A stretch of DNA of 64,000 nucleotides from positions 62,001 to 126,000 of the forward strand of contig DCRZ01000003.1 of the NCBI GenBank assembly GCA_002325375.1. Direction: 5' to 3'. A program made the position numbers and the translations under genes. The DNA comes from Rhodospirillaceae bacterium UBA1479 (GTDB taxonomy: Bacteria; Pseudomonadota; Alphaproteobacteria; Rhodospirillales; Casp-alpha2). Below the pieces are notes generated by a model. The model searched no databases, had not been told where the DNA came from, and worked only from the letters and a program-made list of their open reading frames with translations. Numbering within the stretch: position 1 is the stretch's first letter; each line of letters opens with the position of its first letter. Positions 8,691 to 17,055 of this stretch are shown here, piece by piece.

Positions 8691-10292
8691 ATGATCTTCA
8701 CGCCGACCGCCCGACGCGGCATGGTCACCGCCCCCCATCATCTGGCATCCCAGGCAGGGCTGCGTGTATTGCAGGACGGCGGCAACGCCATCGAAGCCAT
8801 GGTCGCCACGGCGGCCACCATCGCCGTGGTCTATCCGCATATGAACGGATTGGGCGGCGACAACTTCTGGCTGGTCGCCCAACCGGGACAACCGCCCGTG
8901 GGCATCGACGCCTGCGGTGCGGCCGCCGGGCGCGCCGATGCCGCGTTCTACGCCAAGGCGGGCCATGCGAACGCCATTCCCCATCGCGGCCCCCTCGCCG
9001 CCCTGACCGTGGCCGGGGCCGTGTCCGGCTGGGCCGAGGCCCTGCGCATCTCGGCAACCTGGGGCGGCAAGTTGCCGCTCGACCGTTTGCTGGAAGACGC
9101 CCGCCATTACGCCGAGCACGGGGCGCCGGTGACACCGTCGCTGCACCACAACACCCTGGCCAAGAAGGACGAGATGACCGGCGTCCCCGGCTTCGCCCAG
9201 ACCTTCCTGCCCGGCGGCGTCGGGGGAACCGCGCCCAACATCGGCGACACCCTGAAGCTTCCGGCCCTGGCCGAAACCCTGAAACGCCTGGGCGCGGAAG
9301 GCCTAGACAGTTTCTATCGGGGCCCGCTCGCCAAGGTCATCGCCGCCGACCTGGAAAAATCCGGCAGCCCGATTGCCCTGGCCGACCTGGAACGCCACAA
9401 GGCGCTGGAACTGGCCCCGCTGTCCGTCCCTGTCGGACCGCATACCATCTACAACATGCCGCCGCCGACCCAGGGCCTGGCGGCGCTCATCATCCTGGCA
9501 TTGTACGAACGCCTGAAGGTCGAACAGGCCGAAGGTTTCGATTTCGTGCACGGCCTGGTCGAGGCGACCAAGCAGGCCTTCCGCGTGCGCGACAAATACG
9601 TCACCGACCCGGCCTACATGACCGCCGACCCGAAGGATTTTCTGAAGGCCGACAGCCTGGACGCCATGGCGGGCAACATCGACCGCAAAAAGGCCGCGCC
9701 CTGGCCCGATGCGGACCCCAACGGCGATACGGTGTGGTTCGGCTGCATCGACGGCGACGGCCGGGCCGTGTCGATGATCCAGAGCCTCTATTGGGAATTC
9801 GGCTCCGGCACGGTGCTGGAGGAAACGGGCATCACCTGGCAGAACCGGGGCACCTCGTTCTCCCTCGATCCCAAGGCATTGAACACCCTGAAACCGCACC
9901 GCCGGCCCTTCCACACCATCCAGCCGGCCATGGGCAGGCTCGCCGACGGTCGCACCATGGTCTACGGCACCATGGGCGGCGAGGGCCAGCCCCAGACCCA
10001 GGCCATGGTGTTCGCCCGCCATGTGCTGCACGGCATGGACCTGCAGGCTTCTGTCACGGCCCCCCGCTGGCTGCTCGGCCGCACCTGGGGGGCGGAGACG
10101 ACCAACCTGCGCATCGAAAACCGGTTCGATCCATCAGTTCTCGACGCCCTCAAGAGCGCCGGCCATGACCTGGAGGTCGTCGGCCCGTTCGAGGAATTCA
10201 TGGGCCACGCGGGCGCCATCGTGCGCCATCCGTCGGGATTGCTGGAGGGTGCTGCCGATCCGCGTTCGGACGGGGCCGTCGCTGCCTTCTAA
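8691..10292 (+). CDS. Gamma-glutamyltransferase family protein (Ntn-hydrolase)
   Basis: A 533-residue protein of the GGT family, autoprocessed Ntn-hydrolases that cleave gamma-glutamyl bonds of glutathione or related amides. Family landmarks: DGGNAIEAMVATAATIAVVYPHMNG near the N-terminus, MPPPTQG in the middle, and SLYWEFGSGTVLEETGITWQNRG after the processing site. The expected nucleophile lies in NGDTVWFGCIDGDG; Thr347 fits the first Thr of the usual TTHxS, but the following residues are V-W-F-G, so substrate range may differ. There is no signal peptide, so a cytosolic location is likely. The start has an AAAGG site. The GNAT gene overlaps its stop (TAATG). Confidence 0.85.
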   Translation: MIFTPTARRGMVTAPHHLASQAGLRVLQDGGNAIEAMVATAATIAVVYPHMNGLGGDNFWLVAQPGQPPVGIDACGAAAGRADAAFYAKAGHANAIPHRGPLAALTVAGAVSGWAEALRISATWGGKLPLDRLLEDARHYAEHGAPVTPSLHHNTLAKKDEMTGVPGFAQTFLPGGVGGTAPNIGDTLKLPALAETLKRLGAEGLDSFYRGPLAKVIAADLEKSGSPIALADLERHKALELAPLSVPVGPHTIYNMPPPTQGLAALIILALYERLKVEQAEGFDFVHGLVEATKQAFRVRDKYVTDPAYMTADPKDFLKADSLDAMAGNIDRKKAAPWPDADPNGDTVWFGCIDGDGRAVSMIQSLYWEFGSGTVLEETGITWQNRGTSFSLDPKALNTLKPHRRPFHTIQPAMGRLADGRTMVYGTMGGEGQPQTQAMVFARHVLHGMDLQASVTAPRWLLGRTWGAETTNLRIENRFDPSVLDALKSAGHDLEVVGPFEEFMGHAGAIVRHPSGLLEGAADPRSDGAVAAF

Positions 10293-10834
10293 TGACGGGG
10301 ACAGAAACGTCCATGGCCCCCGACGTTCGGAAAAGTGAGCCCACGGATCAGCCAGGAATTTTCAAGCTCTATCCACGGGCATTTCCCGAGGAGAATCTCA
10401 TCCCTTTGGTCACGTCTCTGCTGGACGATCCTGCGTCCGTACTGTCCCTGATTGCCCTCTCGGCCTCAGAAATCACGGGACACGCAGCCTGTACATTCTG
10501 CGAACTTGAAGGGCAGAACCGGCGTGTGGCGCTGCTTGGCCCGATTGCGGTTGATCCTGACCACCAGAGGCAGGGGGTCGGCCAGGCCTTGGTGCACGAC
10601 GTCTTTACCCGCATGGAAGCAAGCGACATTGATCGGGTCTGCGTACTCGGCGATCCCGCATATTACCGGCGGTTCGGCTTCGCACCCGAAACCGGCGTCG
10701 AACCGCCCTATCCGCTACCAAATGAATGGCGTGGCGCCTGGCAATCGCGATTGCTGAATGATGACGATTGCAGCCTTTCCGGTCGGATGGCGGTGCCCGC
10801 GCCGTGGCGCGACCCGGCCCTTTGGGGGGCCTAA
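10292..10834 (+). CDS. GNAT family N-acetyltransferase (YhbS-like)
   Basis: A 180-residue acetyl-CoA-dependent acyltransferase-fold protein. The acetyl-CoA binding motif is LGPIAVDPDHQRQGVGQALV (residues ~88-107), with Gly-rich QGVG binding the pyrophosphate, followed by VLGDPAYYRRFGFAP, the hallmark of the YhbS-like group. The start ATG shares one base with the preceding stop, so it is cotranscribed with the GGT-family gene. Its stop overlaps the stop of the convergent RidA gene by four bases. The substrate cannot be told from sequence. Confidence 0.88.
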   Translation: MTGTETSMAPDVRKSEPTDQPGIFKLYPRAFPEENLIPLVTSLLDDPASVLSLIALSASEITGHAACTFCELEGQNRRVALLGPIAVDPDHQRQGVGQALVHDVFTRMEASDIDRVCVLGDPAYYRRFGFAPETGVEPPYPLPNEWRGAWQSRLLNDDDCSLSGRMAVPAPWRDPALWGA

Positions 10835-11229
10835 TCCGGCCGCTTCGCCACCATGTCGATTTCGACCAGCGCACCCCGCGCCAAGCCAGTGACGCCGACG
10901 GTGGTGCGGGCCGGCAGGCGGTCGGGCGGGAAATAGGATTTGTAGGTTTCGTTCATCGTCTCGTAGTCCTGCTCGAACCGCGTCAAATAGATACGGCACG
11001 ACAGGACGTGGCTGAGGTCCAGCCCCAGTTCGCCGAGCACGATGATCAGGTTGTCCATGACGCGCCGGGTCTGGGCCTCGATCCCATCCGGCAGCGGCGC
11101 CGTGTCGTCGTTAGGATCCGTCGGCATCTGGCCGGTCAGCTGCACCCAGCCGTCACATTCCACGGCATGACTGAAGGGGGCGACCGGCGCGGCGGCGCGG
11201 TCGAAGAAATGAAAGACCGGGTCGGCCAT
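10831..11229 (-). CDS. RidA family protein (reactive intermediate deaminase-like)
   Basis: A 132-residue YjgF/YER057c/UK114 protein. RidA enzymes hydrolyse reactive enamine/imine intermediates released by PLP enzymes. The key arginine is present in RLPARTTVGVTGLARGALVEID near residue 105-125, with the conserved Glu of VEID. The start shares one base with the stop of the cyclase-like gene (TAATG), so the two are translationally coupled. This pairing is unusual and gives no clear functional clue. Whether it is an active deaminase or one of the Rid subfamilies 1-7 with another role is open. Confidence 0.88.
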   Translation of the reverse strand: MADPVFHFFDRAAAPVAPFSHAVECDGWVQLTGQMPTDPNDDTAPLPDGIEAQTRRVMDNLIIVLGELGLDLSHVLSCRIYLTRFEQDYETMNETYKSYFPPDRLPARTTVGVTGLARGALVEIDMVAKRPD

Positions 11230-12443
11230 TACACGTATTCCTCGGTCTCGTAGACGAACCCGTCCAGGTCGCCCGTTTGGAAGCCGAGATAGATCGGCCC
11301 GCCGCCCGAGCGGTAGATGTTGACCTTGGCGTTGTAGACCTTGCGGCTAAGCCCGTGCTTGTCGCGCAGGATGTAGCGCTTGACCCCGAACTGACCTGAA
11401 TCTAGGCGCTCGCCGGTCAGGTAACACTGAATCGATTCCACGTTCTCGCCGGACAACTCCATGCCTTCCAGGTTCGACAGCGACTGCCGCGTGCGTTCGA
11501 TGAATTCCGAAGTGCCGATGCGCTTGATCGCGCCCGTGTCGTTTTCGCGCATGTCGACATGGAAGTCGCCGACCACGATCTGTCCCGGCAGGGCGTGGTC
11601 GATCATGCGCGCCAGTTCGATGGTCACGTCGCCGACGATATAACTGTAAACCGTCGGGCGAAGCCCTTCGGACTGGAAGAATTCGTAATGGGGCCCGACA
11701 TGGAACGACGCCCGCAGCCGCGGCGTGGTGTTGGCCTTTCCCTTGGAGCGCGCGATGGCGTTGTCCGCCAGCACCAGGTGCATCAGATGGTACAGGTTGA
11801 CGTTGGATTCGACGCTGCGGTCGCGGTTCCAGATATAAAAGCCGTCGCCGGTGGTCGAGCGCGCGAACTGGATGTCCAGGTTGCGGGCCAGCATCTTGGA
11901 AAACGACGCGTTGACGGAATAGGCCAGGCTGTTCAACTGCGTCACCTGTTCGAGCGGCGAAAACAGCGAAAACCCGACGATATCGAACAGCGCCACGGCG
12001 CCGTTGCGGATATAGGAAATGCTGTAGCGGCGGACGACGGCTTCCAACAGATCGTCGGCCAGATCCTCGCCGGGGGTGAAGCTGAGCTCGACCCGCTTGG
12101 GCTCGTACCCGAAGTACTTGGCGATGGTGTCGAAACCTTCTTCGTCGGTCAGCGTATTGCCGGCGATCACTTCGTCCACGAATTGCAGGCTGTCCGCCGC
12201 CTCGCCCGCCGTGCGGGCCGCCATTTCGCCCAGGATGTAATGGGGGATGACCAACACGCGGATGCCCCTGCCCGCCGGCGTCCAGGCCAAAACGATGTTG
12301 CGGCCCAGCCCCCACAGGCGGTGCAGTTCCCTATCCAGTTCCTCGACATAGGTGCGGGCAGCGGCCGACAGTTCGTCAAGTGACGCCCGATCCAGAACCG
12401 GCGGACTGAAACCGTCCGTGTCGTGAATGCTGTCGTTCATCAA
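11229..12443 (-). CDS. Class III nucleotide cyclase-like domain protein, probably divergent
   Basis: A 404-residue soluble protein. Residues ~145-300 look like a class III adenylate/guanylate cyclase homology domain: ALFDIVGFS with metal-ligand candidate Asp154, TTGDGFYIWN with Asp200, and VGDVTIELARMIDHALPGQIVVGD for the C-terminal strand-helix. The transition-state Arg is kept (Arg279), but the position normally Asn holds Ile275, so activity is doubtful or altered. The N-terminal ~140 residues are an unrecognised helical/sensor-like region and the last ~100 residues are beta-rich. No membrane segment. It is first in an operon with ridA. Two 10-bp direct repeats lie upstream. Confidence 0.62.
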   Translation of the reverse strand: MMNDSIHDTDGFSPPVLDRASLDELSAAARTYVEELDRELHRLWGLGRNIVLAWTPAGRGIRVLVIPHYILGEMAARTAGEAADSLQFVDEVIAGNTLTDEEGFDTIAKYFGYEPKRVELSFTPGEDLADDLLEAVVRRYSISYIRNGAVALFDIVGFSLFSPLEQVTQLNSLAYSVNASFSKMLARNLDIQFARSTTGDGFYIWNRDRSVESNVNLYHLMHLVLADNAIARSKGKANTTPRLRASFHVGPHYEFFQSEGLRPTVYSYIVGDVTIELARMIDHALPGQIVVGDFHVDMRENDTGAIKRIGTSEFIERTRQSLSNLEGMELSGENVESIQCYLTGERLDSGQFGVKRYILRDKHGLSRKVYNAKVNIYRSGGGPIYLGFQTGDLDGFVYETEEYV

Positions 12444-12566
12444 CCGATCCCTCCCGGCCGATCCTTACGGCCGGGTGCCGCGCGAAATACGCCGGTAAAC
12501 CCCAGGTACCCGGACAGTCCGGGCGCGGGTAGTGTAACGACGGGGTCCCTCGCCGCACAAGTCATT

Positions 12567-12600
12567 GAATTTACTTGGCTGAGTATATGCGAATTTACTT
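12567..12600 (-). repeat. Pair of 10-bp direct repeats upstream of the cyclase-like gene
   Basis: GAATTTACTT occurs at 12567-12576 and again at 12591-12600, with starts 24 bases apart, in an AT-rich patch between the YbjQ gene end and the cyclase-like gene start. Identical spaced decamers suggest tandem regulator sites, but no known operator was recognised. Confidence 0.4.
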
Positions 12601-12922
12601 AAGCGAGTTTTACCGCCGTGCCGTTTGCACTGACCATCAGCATGCAGGATTTGTCCGACGAGATGGCCTCGTAATCCAGGTCGACGGCGACGATCGCGTC
12701 CGCGCCCAGTTCCGCCGCCCGCGCCTGCATGTCCTCAAGCGCGAATCCCTTGGCCTTCTGCAATTCCTTTTCATAGGCACCGGAACGGCCGCCGACGATG
12801 TCGCGAATGCCCGCGAAGAAATCCTTGAAGATGTTGGTGCCCATGACCGCATCGCCGGACACGACGCCCAGATAGGCGCTGACCTGGCGGCCTTCGACGG
12901 AATCGGTGGTGGTGATGATCAT
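12599..12922 (-). CDS. YbjQ/UPF0145 family protein (heavy-metal-binding-domain family)
   Basis: A 107-residue protein of the YbjQ family, small pentameric beta/alpha proteins of unsettled function sometimes named heavy-metal binding. It matches end to end: TTTDSVEGRQVSAYLGVVSG at the N-terminus, GGRSGAYEKELQKA in the middle, and AAELGADAIVAVDLDYE. It lies 44 bp downstream of the ABC1 kinase gene on the same strand and could be its last operon partner. The stop falls inside the second copy of the direct repeat. Confidence 0.9.
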   Translation of the reverse strand: MIITTTDSVEGRQVSAYLGVVSGDAVMGTNIFKDFFAGIRDIVGGRSGAYEKELQKAKGFALEDMQARAAELGADAIVAVDLDYEAISSDKSCMLMVSANGTAVKLA

Positions 12923-12966
12923 TGCTGTTTCCTTCCCTTTTGCTGCTTCGGCCCGATTGCTGGCCC

Positions 12967-14322
12967 TTAGTAAACCGGCGGCACACCGGCCTGTGCAAGT
13001 GATTCGGTCTGGCGGGCGCGCAGGCGGTCCAGATCGAAGTCGTCGATCAGCTCATGGAACATCCGGTGCCAGTTGATTTCCGCCCTAAGATGCGTGAACA
13101 CGCTGCCCAGCCCGATGGCCGCCCGGTCCATCAGCACGAATTCCCGGGGCGGCGTGACCCCGCCCAGTTCACGCAGTTTCTTGTGCACGCTGGCGGCGAT
13201 GCCGGCACCGTATGCCGTGCCGCCCGTCTCCTGGATGCTCTGCACCCGGTCGGCCAGCAAGGGGCCGTAAAGGAAGCGCGCCCATTCGTTCAGCACGGCG
13301 ATCATTTCCTTGGACGGGTTCTCGAACCCCCAGGTTTCATAGGCATGCACGGCCAAGGCCTCGTCATCGGTGCTGAGTGCGGTGTACAGGTCGATCACCG
13401 CGCCCACGAATTCCGGACGGAACACGCGGATGCAGCCGAAATCCAGCAGGTTCACCGTGGCGTCGTCGCAAACTGAATAATTGCCCAAATGCGGATCGCC
13501 ATGGATCACGCCAAAGAAATAGAACGGCACGTACCAGGCGCGAAACATGTTGAGCGCGATGGCGTTGCGGTGTTCCAGGCTGCTGTCCACCTGATCCATC
13601 AGGGGGGCGCCGCGCAGCCAGGTCATGGTCAACAGCCGGTCGGTGGACAGGTCGTCCACCACGTCGGGCACATGCACCCCCGCCTCGTCCGCCAACATGG
13701 CCCGGTACAGCGCCATGTTGCGGCCCTCGCGGCCATAATCCAGTTCCTCGCGCAGCCGTTCCTTCAGTTCCAAATGGATCTGCGACGGGTCGATGGCGCG
13801 GTCGTAGCGGCGGTAGAGGGCGAACACGGCCTTGAGCTGCGACAGGTCCGCCTCCACCGCGGACGCCATGTCGGGATATTGGATTTTGCAGGCGAGGTCG
13901 CGGCCGTCGTGGGATTTGGCCCGGTGGACCTGTCCCAGGGATGCCGCCGCCGCGGCCTCGCGCTCGAACGACGCGAACCGGGCCTGCCAGTCCGGGCCCA
14001 GTTCGGACGCCATGCGCCGGCGCACGAAGGCCCAGCCCATGGGCGGAGCGGAGGTCTGCAGTTTACGCAGTTCATGGACGTATTCGTCGGGCAACAGGTC
14101 CGGCACCGTGGCCAGGATCTGCGCGACCTTCATCAAAGGCCCCTTGAGTCCGCCCAGCGCCGCCTGAAGGTCGGCGGCATGCACGCCCTTGTCCAATTCC
14201 AGACCGAACAGCCGATTGCCCGCCAATTTCGCCGCCAGGCCACCGACCGTGCCGCCGACCCGGGCATAGCGCCGGACCCGCCCGGCAACCGTATTCTTGT
14301 CCGACGGCGGGCGATCAGACAT
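12967..14322 (-). CDS. AarF/ABC1/UbiB (COQ8-like) family atypical kinase
   Basis: A 451-residue ABC1/UbiB protein. The family contains COQ8/UbiB, atypical kinases or ATPases needed for ubiquinone synthesis. Visible motifs: the family's KxGQ element appears as KVAQ in GPLMKVAQILATVPDLLP (~residues 60-77), the Ala-rich nucleotide loop is AAAASLGQVHRA, the catalytic loop is HGDPHLGN, and the metal-binding DFG is in LLDFGCIRVF. The Gly-to-Ala change in KxGQ occurs in relatives that I recall. It overlaps the upstream hydrolase gene by eight bases. No membrane segment. COQ9 elsewhere in this window is consistent with a quinone role. Confidence 0.88.
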   Translation of the reverse strand: MSDRPPSDKNTVAGRVRRYARVGGTVGGLAAKLAGNRLFGLELDKGVHAADLQAALGGLKGPLMKVAQILATVPDLLPDEYVHELRKLQTSAPPMGWAFVRRRMASELGPDWQARFASFEREAAAAASLGQVHRAKSHDGRDLACKIQYPDMASAVEADLSQLKAVFALYRRYDRAIDPSQIHLELKERLREELDYGREGRNMALYRAMLADEAGVHVPDVVDDLSTDRLLTMTWLRGAPLMDQVDSSLEHRNAIALNMFRAWYVPFYFFGVIHGDPHLGNYSVCDDATVNLLDFGCIRVFRPEFVGAVIDLYTALSTDDEALAVHAYETWGFENPSKEMIAVLNEWARFLYGPLLADRVQSIQETGGTAYGAGIAASVHKKLRELGGVTPPREFVLMDRAAIGLGSVFTHLRAEINWHRMFHELIDDFDLDRLRARQTESLAQAGVPPVY

Positions 14323-15127
14323 TCAGTTCCCTCAACCAGTCGGCGATGGTCTCGGCGGCCTCTTGCCAGTCGTCTTCCAACATCACCGCATGGCCCATGC
14401 CGTCGAAGATATGGGCCTGGGTGCCCAGGAAAGCCGCCGTGCCGTAGACGAAAGCAGGCGGGATCAGGTTGTCATGCTCCGCCCCCAACACCAGGGTCGG
14501 GATGCCGCGCAGGCCCATCATCGGCGGCATGAAGACCGTGTGCTGATCCATGACCGCGCGCCGGCTTTCCATTTGGAACCAAGGCAGAAGACGTTCGGAA
14601 ACGGCCTTCGGAACATGGCTGTTGAAGATCGATTGATGCAGGGTTTCAAGGCTGTCCAGCGGTTCGCCTGTGGATTCGATGCGGGCAATCTCCCAGATCA
14701 GCATGGGCCGCGACAGCGCCAGGGCGACCGATGGCCCGGCCAGACCCGTGGGCGGCACCGACGACATCAGAACAGCCGCCGCGACGTCCCGGTCCATGGC
14801 CAGCCGCTGGGCAACGAAACCGCCCATGGAATGACCGATCAGGACGGGCGGGCGCGGCAGGGTGTCGACGACCTCGGATACGGCGTCGACGAAATCCTGG
14901 ATGCCGAAGTCATGCAGCTGATCGTAATCGGGCATGCCTTTGCGTCCCGGCAGGTTGACCGCAAGGCAGGAAAACCCCTGCTTCCCAAAGTACGGCAGGA
15001 AATGTTCAGCCCAGGTCCAGGCCCCGGCGAAGGCGCCATGGATGAAGATCAGAGGCGCATGGTCGGAATCTTTGGGTGCGGGCCCCGCACGCAGCACGCG
15101 TTGGCCGGAGCCGGGCGCATCGGTCAT
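14315..15127 (-). CDS. Alpha/beta hydrolase
   Basis: A 270-residue alpha/beta-hydrolase fold protein. It has the oxyanion-hole sequence FIHGAFAGAWTW (~residues 28-39), the nucleophile elbow GHSMGGF (Ser about residue 99), a candidate acid in LGAEHDNLIPP, and the catalytic His in DGMGHAVMLEDDW. There is no signal peptide. It lies three bases after the PepF-like peptidase gene and overlaps the ABC1 kinase gene, so the three look like one transcript. The substrate is unknown; esterase, lipase or C-C hydrolase activities are all compatible. Confidence 0.85.
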   Translation of the reverse strand: MTDAPGSGQRVLRAGPAPKDSDHAPLIFIHGAFAGAWTWAEHFLPYFGKQGFSCLAVNLPGRKGMPDYDQLHDFGIQDFVDAVSEVVDTLPRPPVLIGHSMGGFVAQRLAMDRDVAAAVLMSSVPPTGLAGPSVALALSRPMLIWEIARIESTGEPLDSLETLHQSIFNSHVPKAVSERLLPWFQMESRRAVMDQHTVFMPPMMGLRGIPTLVLGAEHDNLIPPAFVYGTAAFLGTQAHIFDGMGHAVMLEDDWQEAAETIADWLRELNV

Positions 15128-15130
15128 TCC

Positions 15131-16966
15131 CTAAAATTCCTGTTCCAGTTCGTCGACGAACCCGGACAGCATGGACAGACCCCGGTGCCAGAAATCGGGA
15201 TCCGACGCATCCAGCCCGAACGGCGCCAAAAGTTCCTTGTGACGCAGCGTACCGCCCGCCCGCAGCATGTCCAGGTACTTGGCCTGGAACCCCGGATGGC
15301 CGCCCTGGAACACGTCGTAAAGCGAATTCACCAGACAGTCGCCGAAGGCATAGGCATAGACATAGAACGGCACATGCACGAAGTGGGAGATATAGGCCCA
15401 ATAGTGCCGGTATTCGTCGTCATAGCGGAAGGCCGGACCAAGACTTTCGGTCTGCACGTCCATCCAGATGTCGCCCAGGCGTTCCGGCGACAATTCGCCC
15501 TTGGCGCGTTCGTCGTGAACTTTGGATTCGAACATGTGGAAGGCGATCTGACGGACCACCGTGTTGAGCATGTCTTCGACCTTGCCGGCCAACATGACCC
15601 GGCGGCGCGCCGGGTCGGTTTCGCCCGCCAGCATGGCGCGGAAGGTCAGCATCTCGCCGAACACGGACGCCGTCTCGGCCAGGGTCAGGGGCGTGTCGGC
15701 CAGAAGATTGCCCTGGGGGGCCGCCAGCACCTGGTGCACGCCGTGGCCCAGTTCGTGGGCCAGGGTCATCACGTCGCGGGAGCGGCCGTGGAAATTCAAC
15801 AGGATATAGGGATGAGCCGAGGGCACCGTGGGATGGGCGAAGGCGCCCGAATCCTTGCCCGCCGTCGGCGGCGCGTCGATCCAGCGTTTGTCGAAGAACT
15901 GCTTGGCGATGTCGGCCATGTCAGGGTTGAAGGCACCGTAGGCGCCCAGCACCGTATCCCGTGCTTCGTCCCAAGAATACTTTCGGTCGGCAGCCGTCGG
16001 CAGGGGCGCGTTGCGGTCCCAGTATTCCATCTGATCGACGCCGAACCATTTGGCCTTCAGCTTGTAATAACGGTGCGACAGCTTGGGAAAGCTTTCGCGC
16101 ACGGCGGTGACCAGGGCGTCCACTACCTCGTCCTCGACCTGGTTGGCCAGATTGCGGTAGGACACGGGCCGCGGATAACCGCGCGACTTGTCGTCGATGG
16201 CCTTGTCCTTGACCAGGGTGTTGTAGGTCAGGGAGAACAGCTTGATGTTGTCGCCGAGCCCCTTGCCCACGGCCTTGGCGGCGCGCTTGCGCAGATCGCG
16301 GTCGGGTTCGCTCAGCTTATTGAGAGCACCCGACAGGGTCAGGTCCTCGCCATCGACGGGAAAGCGCAGACCGGCCAGGGTTTCCTCGAACAGGCGGTTC
16401 CAGGCCGCCGCCCCCGTGACGTGGCGTTCGTGCAGCGCCTGTTCCAGTTCGTCGGACAGCTGATAAGGCCGGAACGCGCGCAGGTCATGCAGCCAGGGCG
16501 CATAGCGGCTGAGCGCCGTGCTTTCCGCCATTTGCGCGTCCAGGCGCGCATCGTCGATGCGGTTCAGTTCCAGGGTGAAGAACAGGGTCAGGGTCGAAAT
16601 GTCGGTGACCCGTTCCTGCATGGATTGCTGGAACCGCGCACTGGCGCCGTCTTCCATGTTCTCCGCGAACTTCAGCCCGGCGAAGCTCATGATCCGGCCC
16701 AGGCGTTCGCCGATGGCTTCGTATTCCTGAACAGCCTTGCCCAGGTCATCACCCGAAAGCGCAGCCAAGCGGCCTTTGTAGGCCTCGGCAAAGGCCGCGG
16801 CCCGTTCCTGCGCCCAGGTCAGGTCCGTTTCAATCGCCGGATCGTCGGGCCCTTTGTAGAGGTCCGCCAGGTTCCAGCGCGGCAGGTCGCCCGCAGGTCC
16901 CGCCGGGGCGGCACCGGTATCGGGGCTGCGGGGGGCGGAAACTTCTGAACGGCGGATATCGGTCAT
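15131..16966 (-). CDS. pepF: M3 family oligoendopeptidase F-like metallopeptidase
   Basis: A 611-residue M3-family zinc peptidase that cleaves short peptides in the cytosol. The zinc motif HELGHGVHQVL (HExxH) is followed by the third ligand Glu in TLAETASVFGEML, as in PepF. C-terminal helices include YAYAFGDCLVNSLYDVF and DMLRAGGTLRHKELLAPFG. An in-frame ATG at 17071 would overlap the divergent acyl-CoA ligase gene. The ATG at 16966, nine bases after GAAGGG, is the better start. It heads the run peptidase-hydrolase-ABC1 kinase-YbjQ. Confidence 0.93.
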   Translation of the reverse strand: MTDIRRSEVSAPRSPDTGAAPAGPAGDLPRWNLADLYKGPDDPAIETDLTWAQERAAAFAEAYKGRLAALSGDDLGKAVQEYEAIGERLGRIMSFAGLKFAENMEDGASARFQQSMQERVTDISTLTLFFTLELNRIDDARLDAQMAESTALSRYAPWLHDLRAFRPYQLSDELEQALHERHVTGAAAWNRLFEETLAGLRFPVDGEDLTLSGALNKLSEPDRDLRKRAAKAVGKGLGDNIKLFSLTYNTLVKDKAIDDKSRGYPRPVSYRNLANQVEDEVVDALVTAVRESFPKLSHRYYKLKAKWFGVDQMEYWDRNAPLPTAADRKYSWDEARDTVLGAYGAFNPDMADIAKQFFDKRWIDAPPTAGKDSGAFAHPTVPSAHPYILLNFHGRSRDVMTLAHELGHGVHQVLAAPQGNLLADTPLTLAETASVFGEMLTFRAMLAGETDPARRRVMLAGKVEDMLNTVVRQIAFHMFESKVHDERAKGELSPERLGDIWMDVQTESLGPAFRYDDEYRHYWAYISHFVHVPFYVYAYAFGDCLVNSLYDVFQGGHPGFQAKYLDMLRAGGTLRHKELLAPFGLDASDPDFWHRGLSMLSGFVDELEQEF

Positions 16967-17055
16967 GGCTTGCATCCCTTCGGGGCATACGTAAAGTTCT
17001 CCCTGGATATAGAGTGGTTGCGGGTCAACGACAACCGGGGGGAGTCTGAGGGAAA

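Noticed and set aside
14297..16948. An 883-codon open frame on the plus strand opposite the hydrolase and pepF genes
   Set aside because: Low-complexity His/Gln/Gly-rich translation that mirrors two confident genes.
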